Below, in pieces: positions 34,823 to 43,482 of a stretch of DNA of 64,000 nt. Under the pieces are notes generated by a model. The model was not told the DNA's origin. It did no database searches and saw only the letters and a program-made list of their open reading frames with translations. The DNA lies in NCBI RefSeq assembly GCF_009857745.1, contig NZ_WWEN01000003.1:124001-188000 (forward strand), read 5' to 3'. The first letter of the stretch is position 1. The number at the start of each line of letters is the position of its first letter. The position numbers and the translations under genes were made by a program. The DNA comes from Thalassovita mangrovi. Lineage in GTDB: Bacteria; Pseudomonadota; Alphaproteobacteria; Rhodobacterales; Rhodobacteraceae.

Positions 34823-34848
34823 CTAAAAGACGTACGAAGACGCCCTAG

Positions 34849-34899
34849 CGTTTCTTCTTGGCGACAATACTCCGGGGGATTGGGGGCTGGCCCCCAATC
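34849..34899 (-). repeat. Dispersed hairpin/GTATTT element, copy 4 (after HIT)
   Basis: On minus: stem GATTGGGGG-ccag-CCCCCAATC, then CCCGGAGTATTGTCGCCAAG and AAGAAAC. It starts eight bases after the HIT-gene stop in sense. With copy 3 it makes a 25-bp imperfect inverted repeat between the convergent genes. Confidence 0.7.
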
Positions 34900-34906
34900 C
34901 CGCATA

Positions 34907-35287
34907 TCAGGCCGGTTGCAACATCCGGCCCAGCCGGCGCCCGCCCAGCACATGCACATGCAGATGCGGCACTTCCTGCACGCCGTTTTCGCCGGAATTG
35001 GAAATCAGCCGGAATCCGTCGCCGATTTCGCCCGCCTGCACCCCGGCGATCTTGCACACCTCGCCCACCGCGCGGGTGAAGCCGATGATTTCTTCGTCCG
35101 AGGCTTCCAGCGCAAAATGGTCGTAGCAGACATAGGGCCCCTTGGGGATCACCAGGATATGCACCGGCGCCTGCGGCTGGATGTCGTGGAAGGCCAGCGC
35201 GTGCTCGGTTTCCAGCACCGTGTTGTTGGGGATCTCGCCGCGCAGGATCTTGGCGAAGATATTCTGGTCGTCATAAGCGTAACTCAT
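34907..35287 (-). CDS. HIT-family nucleotide-binding protein
   Basis: A 126-residue histidine-triad hydrolase of the HINT type. The catalytic triad motif HLHVHVLGG is near the C-terminus, preceded by VPHL; the N-terminal part has FAKILRGEIP and HILVIPKGPY. It cleaves nucleoside phosphoramidates or acyl-AMP. It lies eight bases after the GT14 gene and is probably cotranscribed with it. Confidence 0.93.
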   Translation of the reverse strand: MSYAYDDQNIFAKILRGEIPNNTVLETEHALAFHDIQPQAPVHILVIPKGPYVCYDHFALEASDEEIIGFTRAVGEVCKIAGVQAGEIGDGFRLISNSGENGVQEVPHLHVHVLGGRRLGRMLQPA

Positions 35288-35295
35288 CGGTCCCC

Positions 35296-36873
35296 TCAGT
35301 CAGCAAACAAATAGTCTATTCCGACGATTTCTTGCGCCTTGTCCTCGGAAATGGCAAGGAACTGCGCCACTTCACTGGCATTTTCCTCCGTCCGGCCGGA
35401 TTCCCGGATGCGGTGGTGATTGGCGAAATTGGCATCGCGGATGCGGTCGGTTTCGAACGCCATGTCGTGTCGGATGGTGGGCAGCAGCCGTTCCAGCGTT
35501 TCGGGCGGCGTCTGTTCCCCGGCCAGGCCGATCCGGGTGGCGTGGCCGACCAGGAAGTCGTCGCTGAACTCCACCTCGACCTCCAAGAGCTTGGTGGTCG
35601 ACCGGTCGCCGCAGAAATCCTGCAGCAGGTCCAGCGCGCCGGGATCGAGGCAGATGATCAGCCGGTCGGTGGAATAATAATCGAACAGCATCCGCATCAG
35701 CGCGCGACGGTGGCGGTGGCGCTTGCCGATAGTTTTCTGGATGCCGCCCAGATCGGGCAGCGGCGTCGATTCCTCGTTGAACAGGTATTCGATCGCCGGG
35801 ATATCGGTCGCCTTGCGGATCTGTTCCAGCAGCCGCTTGGCCACGTGCCATTTCTTGCACACCACGATGAGCAATTCGCGTTCGCGGCCCAGCGAGCTTT
35901 CGGTTTCCCAGAACCGCATCCCGAAGCGCCGCCCGATCCGGCCCCGCCCGGTGAGGAACTTGTACAGGCTGCGGCCCTCGTTGGAGATCTTGAATTCGAC
36001 CCCCTCGGCGGCATAGAGCGCGCCCAGCCGCGCCTTCAACTCGCGCGCCTCGGGGCTGATCTTGCGGGCAAACAGGAAATCCTGGCTGAGCAGCAGGTCG
36101 TAGTGATCGTTGTAGAAGGTCACCGGCATGCCGTAGTCGGAAAACATCAGGAAGGTCAGCGTGCGGCTTTCGATTTCCTCCTCCGGCACGATGTGGCGCA
36201 CCAGCGTCTGGAAAAAGGTCTCATCGGGAATCCAGGTGGTGCGGAAGAACCGCATCACGTCCTTGCGCGCCCGGGTGAAATCCATGATCCATTCGATGGT
36301 GCGGCGGCGCAGGCACCACCACTGGCTGCCGATCTGGATCTGCAGGTCCTGCGGGATTTCGCGTTCCAGCCCCAGCTTCTTCTGCAGGTTCAGCGCCCCG
36401 TAATAGCGCTTGGGCTGGGTCCGTTCGTTGAAGAAGTGGCGATAGATCAGCCGGCCTTCCTTCATCCCGGTCTTGATCCAGTCGCTGTCGAAGAAATCGA
36501 AGCTTTCGATGAAATCGCGGTCGTTATCGTCAAGGAAGTCATGCGAATACTGCGCCGATTTGATCGCCATGCAATCGCCCGACAGCATGTAGAAATGGGT
36601 GGCGCTCGGGAACGCCACCAGCGCCGCGTCGATCGCGTTCAGCGTCGCCTGCACCAGGGACCATTCGCCCCAGCCGCATTTGATCCGCTTGCGCGCGAAG
36701 GTGACGTTGGGATTGTCCTGCAGCGCTTCCTTGATCTGGCGGAAATGATCCGGGTTGGCGCGGGCGTCGAAGTGAATCGACATGTAATCGCCCGCCGCGG
36801 TGAGCCGTTCGGCCTGGGAAATGATGGCCTCCGGGTCCTTATGGCACAGAAGGATGAACGCGATTCTTGCCAT
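35296..36873 (-). CDS. GT14 core-2/I-branching glycosyltransferase
   Basis: A 525-residue protein. The N-terminal 300 residues carry the Branch (PF02485-type, GT14) fold: IAFILLCHKDP, FYMLSGDCMAIKSAQY, SQWWCLRRRTIEW and PDETFFQTLVRH. The C-terminal 220 residues look like an extra DUF5928-type domain typical of Rhodobacterales members. It should transfer GlcNAc or xylose to a surface glycan. It has no signal peptide, so it acts on the cytoplasmic face. It is divergent to a sulfotransferase, suggesting joint decoration of an exopolysaccharide. Confidence 0.82.
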   Translation of the reverse strand: MARIAFILLCHKDPEAIISQAERLTAAGDYMSIHFDARANPDHFRQIKEALQDNPNVTFARKRIKCGWGEWSLVQATLNAIDAALVAFPSATHFYMLSGDCMAIKSAQYSHDFLDDNDRDFIESFDFFDSDWIKTGMKEGRLIYRHFFNERTQPKRYYGALNLQKKLGLEREIPQDLQIQIGSQWWCLRRRTIEWIMDFTRARKDVMRFFRTTWIPDETFFQTLVRHIVPEEEIESRTLTFLMFSDYGMPVTFYNDHYDLLLSQDFLFARKISPEARELKARLGALYAAEGVEFKISNEGRSLYKFLTGRGRIGRRFGMRFWETESSLGRERELLIVVCKKWHVAKRLLEQIRKATDIPAIEYLFNEESTPLPDLGGIQKTIGKRHRHRRALMRMLFDYYSTDRLIICLDPGALDLLQDFCGDRSTTKLLEVEVEFSDDFLVGHATRIGLAGEQTPPETLERLLPTIRHDMAFETDRIRDANFANHHRIRESGRTEENASEVAQFLAISEDKAQEIVGIDYLFAD

Positions 36874-37017
36874 CTATGGAAACGAAAGCCCCTGTTTTCC
36901 GTGATTGTTTACATAGATACGGCCGATCGAAGATTGAATAAACCGGGTTTCTTTGGTTTTTCTAAACAAAAGCAAAGCCCCTTCGTTGCAGGGGGACATA
37001 ACCGGAGGCATAGGTTC

Positions 37018-37836
37018 ATGGGATTTCCCGGCACTTGGATGACCGAAAGCGAAAGCGTGGTTTACCGCGTCGTGCCCAAATGCGCGTGTTCGACCATCGG
37101 TCAGATCATGTATTATTCGGATCACGGCACATTCTTCGACGGCGACATCCATGACGCCCAGGAGGGCATGCACAAATGGGCCTTCGAGGACAGCCAGCCG
37201 CTGATCACCCGCAACGTGCAGCAGCACCGCTCTTATGCCTTCACCTGCGTGCGCAACCCCTATAGCCGCATCCTGTCGAGCTTCTTCGACAAGATCTGCG
37301 GCATCCAGCGCAACGGCCGGCGCTATCGCGGCAACCTGGTGCCGATGCTGATCCAGAAATACGGCATCGAGGTCGGCGGCGAGGACGGCAAGGAGGAGTT
37401 CGACCAGATCAAGAGCTTCCGCCGCTTCCTGCTGTTCGCCCGCGACACCATCCGCTGGCGCAAGCCGATGGACCCGGACATCCACTGGTCGGCGATGTCG
37501 GGGCATGTTTCGACCTTCATCGTCAACGGCGGCAGCTACGACCAGATCTTCTTCACCGAGAAGTTCAACGAGGGCATGCAGGAGGTGCTGGATCATATCG
37601 AGACGCCGCACCCGGTCGACCTGGCCGCGATCCCGCGCTTCAACGAATCCGAAGGCCACGGCCCCAAGCGCGCCCATCCGATCGAGGACTATTTCGACGA
37701 CCTGTCGATGCACCTGGTCTATGAAATCTACAAACGCGATTTCGAGCTGTTCAAATACGATTTCGAAAACCCGGGCAACAAGATGCCGCTGGGCGAGATC
37801 GACCTCGACGAGGTGCATGCAAAGCTGGGCGACTGA
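37018..37836 (+). CDS. Carbohydrate-type sulfotransferase
   Basis: A 272-residue protein of the Sulfotransfer_2 family, which moves sulfate from PAPS to a sugar. The 5'-phosphosulfate loop VPKCACSTIGQIM is at about residues 19-31, and the 3'-phosphate motif CVRNPYSRILSSFFDK at about 78-93. The start at 37018 lies behind GGAGG; upstream in-frame sequence is antisense to the glycosyltransferase. Its gene begins 144 bases from the divergent GT14 gene, so both may modify the same surface polysaccharide. No membrane anchor is seen. Confidence 0.85.
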   Translation: MGFPGTWMTESESVVYRVVPKCACSTIGQIMYYSDHGTFFDGDIHDAQEGMHKWAFEDSQPLITRNVQQHRSYAFTCVRNPYSRILSSFFDKICGIQRNGRRYRGNLVPMLIQKYGIEVGGEDGKEEFDQIKSFRRFLLFARDTIRWRKPMDPDIHWSAMSGHVSTFIVNGGSYDQIFFTEKFNEGMQEVLDHIETPHPVDLAAIPRFNESEGHGPKRAHPIEDYFDDLSMHLVYEIYKRDFELFKYDFENPGNKMPLGEIDLDEVHAKLGD

Positions 37837-37865
37837 GGAAATGCCTTCGCCTGCGGCGGGCGGGT

Positions 37866-37930
37866 AGAGGGGCCCTGCCCCTCTTGGCCTGCGGCCAATT
37901 CACCCCGAGGTGTTTGCGCCAAGATGAAAA
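37866..37930 (+). repeat. Dispersed hairpin/GTATTT element, copy 5 (after sulfotransferase)
   Basis: Stem AGAGGGGC-cct-GCCCCTCT, stem TTGGCC-tgc-GGCCAA, then CCCCGAGGTGTTTGCGCCAA and GATGAAAA. It is in sense, 29 bases after the stop. Confidence 0.7.
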
Positions 37931-37987
37931 ACCATTCCTTAACCGGAATCAGGGTTCACTCTCTACGCGGTACAGGCTGAGGAGCCG

Positions 37988-38053
37988 ATGACCGCCCAAG
38001 GTGAAGTCGCCCCGCCACCGGAAAGCATCGGCCTTATTCCGACCGGCCGGTGA
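37988..38053 (+). CDS. Candidate 21-codon small ORF
   Basis: ATG at 37988 to TGA at 38053 would encode MTAQGEVAPPPESIGLIPTG plus Arg. A strong GAGGAG lies three to four bases before the ATG, and an AT-richer promoter-like stretch precedes it. It lies alone in a 274-bp gap between the sulfotransferase and adenosine kinase genes. The peptide is Pro-rich and unlike any family I know. The close binding-site spacing and short length leave it doubtful. Confidence 0.3.
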   Translation: MTAQGEVAPPPESIGLIPTGR

Positions 38054-38069
38054 CGGGGCGCATCCACAG

Positions 38070-38095
38070 CTTCATCTTGGTCCAAATACCTAATT
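38070..38095 (-). repeat. Dispersed GTATTT element, copy 6 (after adenosine kinase)
   Basis: On minus GGTATTTGGACCAAGATGAA lies about 20 bases after the adenosine kinase stop, in sense. The GC-rich hairpins are not present in the usual form. Confidence 0.65.
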
Positions 38096-38110
38096 CCGAC
38101 CCGCGAGGGA

Positions 38111-39097
38111 TCAGCCGATCAGCCCTGCCTGGCGGAACAGATCCTTCAGGTCCGCTTCGGGGCGGGCGCCGAAATGGCTGATCACCTCGGCCGCGGCGAC
38201 ACAGCCCATGCGGCCGGCCACGTCCAGCGGTGCGCCGGTGGCATAGCCATAGAGGAACCCGGCGGCGAACTGATCGCCCGCGCCGGTGGCGTCGACCGGG
38301 GTGATCGCGTTGACCGGCACCACCACCTCTTCTTCACCGCGCACCAGCACCACGTCATGGCCCGACCGGGTGCAGACCACCATGCCGGCATCCGCCGTCG
38401 CCTGTTCCAGCGCGGTGCTGAGATCGGTCTGGTAGAGCGATTCCCATTCGTGTTCGTTGCCGATCACGTAATCGAGGTCCTTCACCAGACGGCGGAAATC
38501 GTCACGGTGGCGGTCGACACAGAACGGATCGGAAAGCGCGATGCCGGCCTTGCCGCCCGACGCGCGGCACAGTTTGGCGGCGCGCTCGAAGGCTTCCTTG
38601 CCCTTCGGCTTGTCGTAAAGATAGCCTTCGAGGAACAGAATTTCCGCCGCGCCCGCCACGTCGTCAGACACGTCGTCGGGCCCCAGTTCCGAGGAAATCC
38701 CCAGATAGGTGTTCATCGATCGTTCGCCGTCGGGCGACACGAAGATCATCGAGCGCGAGGTCGGCAATTCGCCGCCCGCCACCGGCGGGTTGACGAAATC
38801 GGTACCGTCCTTGGCCATTTCATCGGCATAGAACCGGCCCAGCGCATCGTCATGCACCCGCCCGATGAAGCCGGTGTTCAGCCCCAGATTGCCCAGCCCC
38901 GCCAGCGTGTTGGCCACCGACCCGCCCGGCGCCTGGGTGCGGTTGGTCATCGACCCGTAGAGCAATTCGCCGCGGTCGCGCTCGACCAGCTGCATGATGC
39001 CCTTCTGGATCCCCATCAGGTCGAGGAAACTGTCATCGCTTTGGCTGATGACGTCGACGATGGCGTTGCCGATGCCGACAACCTGGTATTTCTTCAT
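38111..39097 (-). CDS. PfkB-family adenosine kinase
   Basis: A 328-residue ribokinase-fold kinase. It shows the N-terminal GIGNAIVDVI, the substrate lid PGGSVANTLAGLGNLG (about 59-73) and the anion-hole/catalytic motif DATGAGDQFAAGFLYG with the catalytic Asp. Members like this phosphorylate adenosine to AMP in purine salvage; another nucleoside or sugar is possible. Its ATG overlaps the nth stop (ATGA), so the two genes are coupled. Confidence 0.88.
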   Translation of the reverse strand: MKKYQVVGIGNAIVDVISQSDDSFLDLMGIQKGIMQLVERDRGELLYGSMTNRTQAPGGSVANTLAGLGNLGLNTGFIGRVHDDALGRFYADEMAKDGTDFVNPPVAGGELPTSRSMIFVSPDGERSMNTYLGISSELGPDDVSDDVAGAAEILFLEGYLYDKPKGKEAFERAAKLCRASGGKAGIALSDPFCVDRHRDDFRRLVKDLDYVIGNEHEWESLYQTDLSTALEQATADAGMVVCTRSGHDVVLVRGEEEVVVPVNAITPVDATGAGDQFAAGFLYGYATGAPLDVAGRMGCVAAAEVISHFGARPEADLKDLFRQAGLIG

Positions 39098-39738
39098 GGG
39101 GTTTTATCCTCGTATTGGCAAAGGTCGCGGATCAGGCAGGCATTGCATTTGGGCTTGCGCGCGACGCAGGTATAGCGGCCGTGCAGGATCATCCAATGAT
39201 GCGCGTGCAGCTGGAAATCGACCGGGATATTGTCTTCGATGGCGCGTTCGACGGCGACGACATCCTTGCCCGGGCAAACGCCCGAACGGTTGCCGAAGCG
39301 GAAGATATGGGTGTCCACCGCTTGCGCCGGATAGCGCCACCACATGTTCAGCACCACATTGGCGGTCTTGCGCCCGACGCCGGGCAGGGCCTGCAGCGCA
39401 GCGCGCGAACAGGGCACCTCGCCGTCATAATCGTCGACCAGGATCTTCGCCATCTTCATGACGTTCTTGGCCTTGTTGCGATAGAGCCCGATCGTCTTGA
39501 TATGTTCGACCAGGCCTTCTTCGCCCAGGTCCAGCATCTTCTGCGGCGTGTCGGCGATCTTGAACAATTCGGCGGTGGCCTTGTTCACGCCCTTGTCGGT
39601 CGCCTGCGCCGACAGCGCCACCGCCACCAAGAGCGTATAGGCGTTGACGTGATCCAACTCGCCCTTCGGTTCCGGTTCGGAGTCCTGAAAGCGGGTGAAG
39701 ATTTCGCGGATGGTGTGATAATCGAGTTGCTTGGCCAT
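39094..39738 (-). CDS. nth: Endonuclease III
   Basis: A 214-residue DNA glycosylase/AP lyase that removes oxidised pyrimidines. The helix-hairpin-helix LPGVGRKTANVVL holds Lys124, and the catalytic Asp142 is in AVDTHIFR. The 4Fe-4S cluster ligands are Cys191, 198, 201 and 207 (C-X6-C-X2-C-X5-C). The start at 39738 replaces a 29-codon extension that has no homologous character. It is coupled to the adenosine kinase gene. Confidence 0.95.
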   Translation of the reverse strand: MAKQLDYHTIREIFTRFQDSEPEPKGELDHVNAYTLLVAVALSAQATDKGVNKATAELFKIADTPQKMLDLGEEGLVEHIKTIGLYRNKAKNVMKMAKILVDDYDGEVPCSRAALQALPGVGRKTANVVLNMWWRYPAQAVDTHIFRFGNRSGVCPGKDVVAVERAIEDNIPVDFQLHAHHWMILHGRYTCVARKPKCNACLIRDLCQYEDKTP

Positions 39739-39791
39739 GTCCGGTCGGGCTTGTTTGCGTCTTCTTCCCCTAGCCGGATATGCCCGCAATA

Positions 39792-40673
39792 TCAACGGGA
39801 CGCGGCGACGCGCAGCGCTTCCCATTCCGCCGGTGTTTCATCGCTGCCCTGCACGAAGCTGGCCACGGTCAGCCCCTGGTCGGGGAAATGCGCCACCAGG
39901 TTGGCCGAAAACGGGCCGCCGCCGGCATGACCCAGAATCGGCACATCGCCTTCGGATTGGCCGATCATCAGGCCGAGCCCGTAACCTGTCCGTTGCCAGA
40001 TGCGCCCGGCGATGGCGCCGCCCTGCATGTAGGGCGTGCTCATTTCCTCGACCAGACGGGGCGGCAATAGCCCACCGGCCAGAATCCCGTGCAGCATCCG
40101 CGCGGCATCGGCGGCACTGCCGATCAGGCAACCGTGATAGACCCATCCGGGGTGATAGCCGCCACTGTCCCAGACAAGCCCCTCGAAATCGCGCGGACTG
40201 CGCGCCAGCCGCACGGTTTGCAATCCCAGGGGGCGCGCCAGCCGCCGGGTGACGATCTGTTCCAGGTCGGCGCCTTCGCTGACCTCCAGCGCGAAACGCA
40301 GCAGCATGTAGCCGATATTGGAATAGCGCCAGACGCTGCCCGGTTTGCCGAGCAGATCATCGGCATGCGCTTCCTCCAGCATCCGCGCGACCGGCCAGGG
40401 GGCTTCGCCCGCCTCGACCGCCGCGCGGTAGCGCCCCACCGTGCCGTAATCCCTGAGCCCCGATATATGCGCCATCAGATGCCGCAGGGTGAAGGGATGG
40501 CCCTGCATCGGCGCATCAAGATCGAGCGCGCCTTCCTCGGCGCGCAGCAGCAGGCAGGCGGCAATCGCGGTCTTGGTGAAGCTCCACCACGGCAGCACCG
40601 CGCTTGGCGCTTCGTCGCGCCAGAGCGTGCCGGTATCGTCCAGCGCGGCGGATATGAACCGAGGAGCCTTCAT
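39792..40673 (-). CDS. Serine hydrolase, beta-lactamase (class C-like) family
   Basis: A protein of about 293 residues with the SxxK motif SFTK at roughly residues 31-34, YSN (WRYSNIGYMLLRF) in the middle and HAGGG (GHAGGGPFSANL) near the end, as in the class C beta-lactamase/DD-peptidase/esterase superfamily. There is no signal peptide, so it is probably a cytoplasmic esterase or amidase rather than a beta-lactamase. The start is uncertain: ATG at 40673 is preferred to TTG at 40700; neither has a strong binding site. Confidence 0.8.
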   Translation of the reverse strand: MKAPRFISAALDDTGTLWRDEAPSAVLPWWSFTKTAIAACLLLRAEEGALDLDAPMQGHPFTLRHLMAHISGLRDYGTVGRYRAAVEAGEAPWPVARMLEEAHADDLLGKPGSVWRYSNIGYMLLRFALEVSEGADLEQIVTRRLARPLGLQTVRLARSPRDFEGLVWDSGGYHPGWVYHGCLIGSAADAARMLHGILAGGLLPPRLVEEMSTPYMQGGAIAGRIWQRTGYGLGLMIGQSEGDVPILGHAGGGPFSANLVAHFPDQGLTVASFVQGSDETPAEWEALRVAASR

Positions 40674-40768
40674 CGGGCCAAGGTGATCCGAAGCGGTCAA
40701 AAGCGCAAGTTCCGGGTCGCGCGGTGAGGCCGCGATGGGGTAGAGTTTGACAGAAGGAAGGACCCGAA

Positions 40769-41626
40769 ATGCTGCACCAGACGCCCGAAACCGGTTACCA
40801 CTACAACGTCATGCGCCGCGCCATCGAATTGATCGATGCCGCCGGGCCGGGGATGAGCCTCAACGACCTGGCGGCGCAGATGGGGATGAGCCCGGCGCAT
40901 TTCCAGCGATTGTTTTCGCAATGGGTCGGCGTGTCGCCGAAACGCTACCAGCAATACCTGACGCTGGACCACGCCAAGGCGCTGCTGCGCTACCGCATGA
41001 CTACGCTCGACGTCAGTCACGAGGTCGGCCTGTCCGGCAATGGCCGGCTGCACGACCTGTTCGTGAGGTGGGAAGCGATGAGCCCCGGCGAATATGCCCG
41101 CGCGGGCGAAGGATTGGATATCTACTGGGGCTGGTTCGACAGCCCGTTCGGGCTGGCGCTGGTCATGGGCACCTCCAAGGGGCTGTGTGGCCTGGCCTTC
41201 GCCGCCGAAACCGGCACCGAGGCGGCGCAGGAAGACATGGTCGCGCGCTGGCCCAATGCCAATTTCATCGAAGACCCGGCCATGCTGAAACCGCTGGTCG
41301 ACGCGGCCTTCGCGCAGAAGGGCGAAACCGCGCTGCACATGATCGGCGCCCCGTTCCAGATCAAGGTGTGGGAGGCGCTGCTGCAGGTGCCCTCGGGCCA
41401 TGTCACCACCTATTCGGAAATCGCCAATCGTATCGGCAAGCCCAAGGCGGTGCGCGCGGTGGGCACCGCCGTCGGGCGCAATCCCGTAAGCTGGCTGATC
41501 CCCTGCCACCGGGCGCTGCGCAAATCCGGCGCCCTGGGCGGTTATCACTGGGGACTGCCGGTGAAACGCGCGCTGCTGGCCTATGAGGCGGCCCGCGCCG
41601 ACGGCGACGCAGCCCCGCAGGGCTGA
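40769..41626 (+). CDS. Ada-like AraC-HTH/O6-methylguanine-DNA methyltransferase
   Basis: A 285-residue fusion. Residues about 12-110 are an AraC-type HTH domain (SLNDLAAQMGMSPAHFQRLFSQWVGVSPKRY). Residues about 118-275 are the alkyltransferase domain with the acceptor Cys246 in PCHR and the VWEALLQVPSGHVTTYSEIA and AVGRNPVSWLIPCHRA motifs. The N-terminal phosphotriester-repair Zn domain of E. coli Ada (with Cys38) is absent, so methylphosphotriester sensing is not expected in the same way. GAAGGA precedes the ATG. It is divergent to the serine hydrolase. Confidence 0.92.
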   Translation: MLHQTPETGYHYNVMRRAIELIDAAGPGMSLNDLAAQMGMSPAHFQRLFSQWVGVSPKRYQQYLTLDHAKALLRYRMTTLDVSHEVGLSGNGRLHDLFVRWEAMSPGEYARAGEGLDIYWGWFDSPFGLALVMGTSKGLCGLAFAAETGTEAAQEDMVARWPNANFIEDPAMLKPLVDAAFAQKGETALHMIGAPFQIKVWEALLQVPSGHVTTYSEIANRIGKPKAVRAVGTAVGRNPVSWLIPCHRALRKSGALGGYHWGLPVKRALLAYEAARADGDAAPQG

Positions 41627-41747
41627 GAAGCCCTTATCATACGCGGATTGCTGCCGATCCTGACGCAGAGTTGTATTTCATAGCGCAAACAAAGGTCTAT
41701 ATTGCCCCTGACCCGCTATCGCGGAGACTCATGAGAGGCACGAAGAT

Positions 41748-42404
41748 ATGACCCGAGCATCCAAATTTGTCCTGTTCCTGGGCGGCGCATCGCTGCTGAC
41801 CGCCACCGCTTGTACCGATCCCGCGATGATGGACGGCAGCGATCCCTATCAGCACACCAAGGAAGGCGCTGCTCTCGGCACCGTGCTGGGCGCGATCACC
41901 GGCGCCGCGATCAGCAAGGACAGCGGCAAGGGCGCCGTCATCGGCGGCATCCTGGGCGGCGTAACCGGCGCCGCCATCGGCAGCGACCTGGACAAGCAGG
42001 AAGCCGAGCTGCGAAACAGCCTCGACAACCGCGTCGCCATCACCAACACCGGTGACCGGCTGATCGTGTCGATGCCGCAGGACATCCTGTTCGACATCGA
42101 CAGCACCTATGTGCAGCCGGTACTGCGCGACGACCTGCGCGCCGTGGCCACCAGCCTGCGCCGCTATCCCAACAGCACCGTCCAGGTGGTGGGCCATACC
42201 GACAATACCGGGTCGGCCGAATATAACCTCGACCTCAGCCAACGCCGCGCCGCCGCCGTGTCTTCGATCCTGATCGAGTCGGGCGTGTCGGCATCCCGCG
42301 TGCTGACCATCGGCCGCGGCGAAGACCAGCCGATCGCCACCAACCTGACCCCGGAAGGCCGGGCGCGGAACCGCCGCGTGGATATCGTGATCCTGCCGAA
42401 CTGA
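41748..42404 (+). CDS. OmpA-family lipoprotein with glycine zipper
   Basis: A 218-residue outer-membrane lipoprotein. The lipobox LTATAC gives acylated Cys22. Residues about 40-80 form a Gly/Ala-rich zipper (GAALGTVLGAITGAAI, GAVIGGILGGVTGAAIG). The C-terminal OmpA domain (about 105-218) binds peptidoglycan through VVGHTDNTGSAEYNLDLSQRRAAAV and RARNRRVDI. It tethers the outer membrane to the cell wall. It appears monocistronic. Confidence 0.93.
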   Translation: MTRASKFVLFLGGASLLTATACTDPAMMDGSDPYQHTKEGAALGTVLGAITGAAISKDSGKGAVIGGILGGVTGAAIGSDLDKQEAELRNSLDNRVAITNTGDRLIVSMPQDILFDIDSTYVQPVLRDDLRAVATSLRRYPNSTVQVVGHTDNTGSAEYNLDLSQRRAAAVSSILIESGVSASRVLTIGRGEDQPIATNLTPEGRARNRRVDIVILPN

Positions 42405-42509
42405 TCCGGTTCTGTGTGAAAATGTACGGGCGGCTTGCAACGGCCGCCTGTACCTGAGCGCCCCGTGCATTAGATTGCCACGCGACAAGTGAGGCAAAAA
42501 GGGGCCGTC

Positions 42510-43040
42510 ATGACAACGCTTCTGACGATTTCAGGCTCGCTGCGCGCGGGCAGTTTCAACCGCAAGCTTCTGACCGAGGCTGTGGACTTGTTCGGCCCCG
42601 CCGACCGGATCGACGCCGACCTCAACCTGCCGCTTTACGATGGCGATCTGGAAGACCGCGACGGGCTGCCCGCCGCGGTGATCCATCTGGCCGATCAGAT
42701 CGCGGCGGCCGATGCCGTGATCATCGCGTCGCCTGAATATAACAAGGCGATCACCGGGGTTCTGAAAAACGCGCTCGACTGGATCAGCCGCGACAAGCGG
42801 GGCGTTCTGAAGGACAAACCGGTGGCGGTGATGTCGGCCAACGCCGGGCGCACCGGCGGCGAGACCGGGCAGTATATGCTGCGGTCCTGCCTGGTGCCTT
42901 TGCAGGCGCGGGTTCTGGCCGGTCCCGGCGTGATGATCGCCAATGCGGCAAAGGAATTCGAAACCGGCAGGCTGGAAAACGAACGATACCTCAAGACGCT
43001 CGGCGAATTGATGGACCGGCTGCGGGCCGAAGCCAGCTGA
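42510..43040 (+). CDS. NADPH-dependent FMN reductase family protein
   Basis: A 176-residue flavodoxin-like protein. The FMN-phosphate loop ISGSLRAGSFNRKL is at residues 7-20, and the conserved ASPEYNKAITGVLKNALDWISR in the middle. It reduces FMN, quinones, chromate or azo compounds using NAD(P)H; the substrate cannot be fixed. The ATG at 42510 follows AGGGG. It converges with the VOC gene one base after its stop. Confidence 0.88.
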   Translation: MTTLLTISGSLRAGSFNRKLLTEAVDLFGPADRIDADLNLPLYDGDLEDRDGLPAAVIHLADQIAAADAVIIASPEYNKAITGVLKNALDWISRDKRGVLKDKPVAVMSANAGRTGGETGQYMLRSCLVPLQARVLAGPGVMIANAAKEFETGRLENERYLKTLGELMDRLRAEAS

Positions 43041-43041
43041 C

Positions 43042-43440
43042 TCAGACCCGGTTGGAAACCTCGATCAGGTTGCCGTCGGGATCGCGCAGATACAGCGACA
43101 GGATCGGCCCCATTGCGCCGCTGCGCCCGACCGGGCCTGCCTCGAGCGGCACGCCCATATCGGCCAGGTGATCCATCCAGTCGTCAACCGACGTATCGCT
43201 CAGGAAACACAGGTCCGCCGATCCTGGCGCCGCGTGCCGCGCCTTGGGCAGGAATTCCGCCCCGGCCTGATGCAGGTTGATCTTCTGCGACCCGAAATAC
43301 AGCGCCCAGCGGCTGCTGCCATCGGCGGCGTCGAACCGTTCGGCCCGCATCCCCAACACCTCGGAATAGAAGCTCACGGTTTCGGCAATATCCGAAACCG
43401 TCAGAACCAGATGATCGAGCGCGGTAAGTGCAGGCGTCAT
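43042..43440 (-). CDS. VOC-family (glyoxalase-like) protein
   Basis: A 132-residue vicinal-oxygen-chelate protein. Ligand-type residues are His in LDHLVLTVSDIAETVSFYSEVLGM and Glu in LRDPDGNLIEVSNRV, and KINLHQAG carries another His. The pattern resembles virulence/dioxygenase-like VOC proteins of unknown substrate. The start at 43440 leaves 42 bases to the divergent FAS1-like dehydratase gene, so their promoters overlap. Confidence 0.85.
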   Translation of the reverse strand: MTPALTALDHLVLTVSDIAETVSFYSEVLGMRAERFDAADGSSRWALYFGSQKINLHQAGAEFLPKARHAAPGSADLCFLSDTSVDDWMDHLADMGVPLEAGPVGRSGAMGPILSLYLRDPDGNLIEVSNRV

Positions 43441-43482
43441 TTTCCGTTTGCCCCCAGAAGACCTGACTTCTACCTTCCCGCC

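Noticed and set aside
35332-37017. In-frame upstream extension of the sulfotransferase
   Set aside because: It is antisense to the GT14 gene; GGAGG before 37018 and the position of the PAPS loop fix the start.
38030-38060. GACCGGCCGGTGAC-type palindrome as terminator
   Set aside because: Short GC-rich symmetry without T-run, overlapping the end of the candidate small ORF; not distinguishable from background.
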